A stretch of 64,000 nucleotides of DNA from the NCBI GenBank assembly GCA_963844655.1, contig CAWJPA010000004.1, forward strand, positions 682,001-746,000, read 5' to 3'. The position numbers and the translations under genes are program-made. This document shows, one piece after another, positions 61,164-64,000 of the stretch; positions within the stretch are counted from its first letter, which is position 1, and each line of letters starts with the position of its first letter. The DNA comes from JASHPR01 sp963844655 (GTDB lineage: Bacteria; Actinomycetota; Actinomycetes; Streptosporangiales; Streptosporangiaceae). The notes below the pieces were generated by a model, which worked only from the letters and a program-made list of their open reading frames with translations, ran no database searches and was not told the origin of the DNA.

Positions 61164-61460
61164 GGCGCGCGGCCAGCCATCCGGAAACCGCCCCTCCCCC
61201 ATGCTCCTGTCCGGAATCACCGATCTTGGACACCTGGCGCTGTGGCCACGACGTCCGGTGACCACAGATCCCGCCCGGCAGGTGACCGGAAACGACCCGG
61301 TCCGCTATTTGACCGCCGCGCGGGAGCGTGCGCCAGGAACCCTTGCCAAGATCCGGCCGCGAGGTCGATACTCCCTTGTAGAGCGGATGGCCAGTCCGTG
61401 AGCGAATGCTCTGCCGGAGCGGACTCTGCCTCCCGGCGGGCTACGGGAAGGAGACTCACG
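61164..61460 (+). promoter_or_regulatory. Promoter/operator region of APC permease gene
   Basis: The gap from 61099 to 61460 holds no gene. TTGCCA (61343-61348), an 18-base spacer and GATACT (61367-61372) form a plausible sigma-70-type promoter. GAGCGAATGCTC (61400-61411), a full palindromic copy of the Lsr-cluster motif, lies downstream of the expected start point near 61380, where a bound repressor would block transcription. GGAAGGAG precedes GTG 61461. Confidence 0.5.
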
Positions 61461-62909
61461 GTGGCAGTCGAGGCCGGTCAGTCGAGCAAGGGCAGCGTCA
61501 AAACCGAACTGCGGGAGAACGCGGTCGGGCTCCCCGGGATGCTCATGCAGGGCATCGCCACGATCGGCCCGGCGTTCGCGATCCTGGCGTCGTTCGTGTT
61601 CATCGTCGGGTACGCGGGGCTGGTGACACCCTGGGCGTTCCTGTTCGGCGGCATCCTGCTGGGGCTGCAGGCACTGTCGGCGGCGCAGCTGGCCAAGGTG
61701 TTCCCTTCGGCGGGCGGCTGGTACACCTGGATAGCCCGGGCCCTCCATCCGCGGGCCGGGTTCTTCGCCGGGGTGCTGTTCTCGATCTGGCTGCCGCCGG
61801 TCGCCACGCTCACCATGTCGTTCCTGGCCAAGACGGTGCTGGAGCCGTCGATCAAGGCCGAGTACGGGGTGGACATCCCGTGGTGGATCTGGGTGATCGC
61901 CGGCGTGGCCCTGGTCATCTTCTTCGCCTACCAGGGGATCTCCATCTCGGAAAAGGCGCTGATCATCACCGGGACGATCGAGATCGTGATCATGGTGGCG
62001 CTGGCCTTCACCGGCCTGTTCTCGCCCGGGCCCGGTGGGTTCAGCTGGGGACCGCTCAACCCCGGTAACTTCGGCCTGGCGGGCAACCTGTTCCTCGGCG
62101 TCGTGTTCTCCATCTTCGCCTTCAGCGGGTGGGAATCCACGGGGCCGCTGGCCGAGGAGAGCAAGAAGCCCAAGCGCAATGTGCCGATCGGGCTGGTCGG
62201 CTCCGTCGTCATCCTGACGATCTACTTCGTGTTCGTCACCTGGGGCTACCTCAACGGCATCGGCGTGGCCAGGGTCGGCAGCATCCCCACCGCGGCGGCC
62301 TTCCCCGTGGCCACGATGGCCCAGCGGGTGTGGGGCGGCGCCTGGGTGCTGCTGCTCTTCGCGCTGCTGAACTCGGCCATCGCGCTGTCCATCGCCTGCT
62401 TCAACGGCGGGACCCGCACGTGGTACGCGATGGGCCGCTCCGGCGTGCTGCCGAAGATGGTCGGCAAGGTGAACCCGAAGCGGAAGACGCCGGTCAACGC
62501 GATCACCCTGCAGGTCGGCGTGCAGGTCATCGCCTTCGCGTGCGTGCTGATCTGGGGCGCCGAGAACGTGTTCTTCTCCTGGGCCAACGCGATCACGATC
62601 GGCCTGGTGCTGATGTACGTGCTGTGCAACATCGGGGTGGTCAGGTACTACCTCACCGAGGGCCGCGCCCAGTTCAACCCGCTCCTGCACCTGGTCGTCC
62701 CGGTGGTCGCCTCGGCCGCGGGCATCCTGGTCGTCTGGAAGTCCTACTTCTCCCCGTTCACCAGCACCGGGCCGGTGTTCTGGGGCCTGATGACGTTCAT
62801 CGTCGTCCTCGTGCTCACCGTCGTCATCCTGATCTACCTGCGGGTGAGCGGCCAAGAGGACTGGATGCGCCGCGCGCAGCTGGTGTTCGAGCAGTCGGGC
62901 GGGCACTAG
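61461..62909 (+). CDS. APC superfamily amino acid/polyamine-type permease
   Basis: This 482-aa membrane protein has twelve predicted helices and the APC opening GLPGMLMQGIATIGPAFAIL. FAFSGWESTGPLAEESKKPKR matches the helix-6/loop motif of amino acid permeases, and GGWYTWIARAL marks helix 3. The frame is open for 276 codons upstream, but GTG 61461 has a GGAAGGAG ribosome-binding site and begins the typical N-tail. It is the only transporter in the Lsr-like cluster and has its own operator, so it is the best candidate importer for the cluster's substrate. Confidence 0.85.
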   Translation: MAVEAGQSSKGSVKTELRENAVGLPGMLMQGIATIGPAFAILASFVFIVGYAGLVTPWAFLFGGILLGLQALSAAQLAKVFPSAGGWYTWIARALHPRAGFFAGVLFSIWLPPVATLTMSFLAKTVLEPSIKAEYGVDIPWWIWVIAGVALVIFFAYQGISISEKALIITGTIEIVIMVALAFTGLFSPGPGGFSWGPLNPGNFGLAGNLFLGVVFSIFAFSGWESTGPLAEESKKPKRNVPIGLVGSVVILTIYFVFVTWGYLNGIGVARVGSIPTAAAFPVATMAQRVWGGAWVLLLFALLNSAIALSIACFNGGTRTWYAMGRSGVLPKMVGKVNPKRKTPVNAITLQVGVQVIAFACVLIWGAENVFFSWANAITIGLVLMYVLCNIGVVRYYLTEGRAQFNPLLHLVVPVVASAAGILVVWKSYFSPFTSTGPVFWGLMTFIVVLVLTVVILIYLRVSGQEDWMRRAQLVFEQSGGH

Positions 62910-62928
62910 GACAGGACCGGGTGCCCAG

Positions 62929-63735
62929 GTGGCTGACCCGCCCTGGCCGGAGGCGGGCGGCCCGCCCGGGCGGCTGCGCGGGCGGGCCGGGCTGATCACG
63001 GGCGCGGCCAGCGGTATCGGCGCGGCCGGGGCGGAGCTGTTCGCCGCGGAGGGTGCCGCCCTGGTCCTCGTGGACGTGAACGCCGCCGCGGGCCAGCGGG
63101 TGGCGGACGCGATCAACGCCCGGCACGGCCGGGCCGTGTTCTGCCCCGGCGACGCGGCCAGTGCCGATGACGTCTCCCGCGCCGTCGCCCTGGCCGTCGC
63201 CGAGTTCGGGCGGCTCGACCTGCTGTGGGCCAACGCGGCCACCGGCGTGACCAAGACCGTGCCCGAGATGACGGTCGAGGAATGGGACCGGGTGCTGGCC
63301 GTGAACCTCACCGGCGCGTTCCTCCTGGCCAAGTTCGGGATCCCGTGCCTGGCCGCGGCGGGCGGCGGAACCATGGTCATCACCGGCTCGGCGAACTCGG
63401 TGCGCGCCGACCGGAACTGGGCCGCGTACTGCGCCACCAAGGGCGGCCTGCTGATGCTCTGCCGGGCGCTGGCGCTGGACCATGCCGGCGACGGCATCCG
63501 GGTCAACATCGTGTGCCCGGGCTCGGTCAGCACGCCGTTCCACGAAACCTGGCTGCAGGGACGCCCTGGCGGGCAGCCGCTCGACGACGTCAGGGAGGCG
63601 GACCGGGCCGCGCACCCGCTGGGCCGGTTCGCCGATCCCGGTGAGGTCGCCCAGGCGGCCCTGTTCCTGTCCTGCGCGGAGTCGGCCTTCACCACCGGAT
63701 CGCCGCTGTTCGTGGACGGCGGCGTGACGGCATGA
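62929..63735 (+). CDS. SDR family oxidoreductase
   Basis: This 268-aa SDR has LITGAASGIGAAG, the Asp of LVLVDVNAAAG (favouring NAD), LLWANAAT in place of NNAG and YCATK (active-site Tyr, Lys) after SANSVRADRN. It starts at GTG 62929, 19 bases after the permease, probably in one transcript. It is the third SDR of the cluster. Confidence 0.86.
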   Translation: MADPPWPEAGGPPGRLRGRAGLITGAASGIGAAGAELFAAEGAALVLVDVNAAAGQRVADAINARHGRAVFCPGDAASADDVSRAVALAVAEFGRLDLLWANAATGVTKTVPEMTVEEWDRVLAVNLTGAFLLAKFGIPCLAAAGGGTMVITGSANSVRADRNWAAYCATKGGLLMLCRALALDHAGDGIRVNIVCPGSVSTPFHETWLQGRPGGQPLDDVREADRAAHPLGRFADPGEVAQAALFLSCAESAFTTGSPLFVDGGVTA

Positions 63736-63782
63736 GGGCGGCCGGCCGTCCGCGGGCTGGCGTGAGGGGATGAGGAGGCACG

Positions 63783-64000
63783 GTGGCCGATTACTCCATC
63801 TGGGTCGTCGAGTATGCCCGGGCCGGCTCCCCGCTAGGGCTGCTGCTGCACGGCCAGACGGGCGAGCGGGAGATCCCGTACTGCGTCACGGTGCTGCGCA
63901 GCGAGGAGCACACGATCCTGGTCGACGCCGGGTACCGGCACGCCGGGCGCGGGCGCGAGCTGGGCGAGCTGGACGGCATCACGGTCTGGCGCGACCCGGC
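63783..64000 (+). CDS. MBL-fold hydrolase, N-acyl homoserine lactonase-like, 3'-truncated by window edge
   Basis: Only the first 72 residues are visible: a start GTG 63783 (VADYSIWVVEYARAG), LLLHGQTGEREIPYCVTVL and HTILVDAGYRH. This pattern matches the N-terminus of AttM/AiiA-like lactonases, before the HxHxDH zinc motif, which lies outside. Such enzymes open lactone rings of N-acyl homoserine lactones or sugar lactones. In this cluster a sugar lactone is as plausible as a quorum signal. Confidence 0.65.
   Translation, partial: MADYSIWVVEYARAGSPLGLLLHGQTGEREIPYCVTVLRSEEHTILVDAGYRHAGRGRELGELDGITVWRDP

Noticed and set aside
1..64000. tRNA, rRNA, transposase, integrase or plasmid/phage origin
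   Set aside because: None recognised on either strand. Accessory character of 41-47 kb is argued only from composition, gene content and repeats.

Overview
The window is very GC-rich (about 70% in most genes) with frequent GTG starts and 1-8 base gene overlaps. It carries an ergothioneine operon, an F420-type LLM oxidoreductase, Lhr, DUF1707 and SHOCT proteins, and trypco/KGGVGR proteins. Together these point to a chromosomal segment of an actinomycete (Actinomycetota); the genus cannot be read from the sequence. I saw no tRNA, rRNA, CRISPR array, integrase or transposase.

Layout. 1-3.6 kb: 3' part of an Lhr helicase gene. 3.7-7.9 kb: egtABCD on the minus strand (ergothioneine). 8.2-12.2 kb: small enzymes and a DUF2254 membrane protein. 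12.2-19.1 kb: a catabolic group made of LigA/LigB-like extradiol dioxygenase, CaiB/BaiF CoA-transferase and IclR regulator (minus), facing a YaaH-type transporter, an amidohydrolase and a quinone oxidoreductase (plus). A recurring 13-bp palindrome in the intergenic regions ties them together. 19.1-27 kb: cupin, LLM oxidoreductase, MddA-like methanethiol methyltransferase, an alpha/beta-hydrolase fused to a LuxR HTH, a class V PLP enzyme, a DegT-family protein without its PLP lysine, and a Tat-exported flavin amine oxidase. 27-41.1 kb: an IclR-amidohydrolase pair divergent from a long operon of two acyl-CoA dehydrogenases, a CoA-transferase, a complete Opp/Dpp-type ABC importer, a CocE/NonD hydrolase and a Rieske oxygenase. 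This looks like uptake and degradation of an unknown amide, ester or peptide-like acid.

41.1-46.3 kb is the most unusual part: a lower-GC three-gene operon encoding a trypco2 protein, a trypsin-like protease fused to a TIR-like domain, and a KGGVGR ATPase-TIR-TPR-HEAT protein with almost identical tandem repeats. It looks like a horizontally mobile, diversifying biological-conflict (immunity) system. Beside it, a secreted G1-type peptidase gene is flanked by a 61-bp direct repeat derived from the 3' end of a neighbouring gene. 47.4-49.6 kb holds small actinobacterial proteins and a strong bidirectional terminator.

49.9-64 kb: a large plus-strand cluster around an LsrR/SorC-type regulator with close homologues of LsrK (autoinducer-2 kinase) and LsrF (phospho-AI-2 thiolase). 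There is no LsrACDB importer or LsrG in view; instead there are an APC permease, DUF4432, VOC, 2-hydroxyacid dehydrogenase, cyclase, three SDRs, a PMI-like cupin, a D-threonine-aldolase-like enzyme and the start of a lactonase-like MBL protein. A shared GAGC-N4-GCTC motif before several of its transcription units is a candidate operator.
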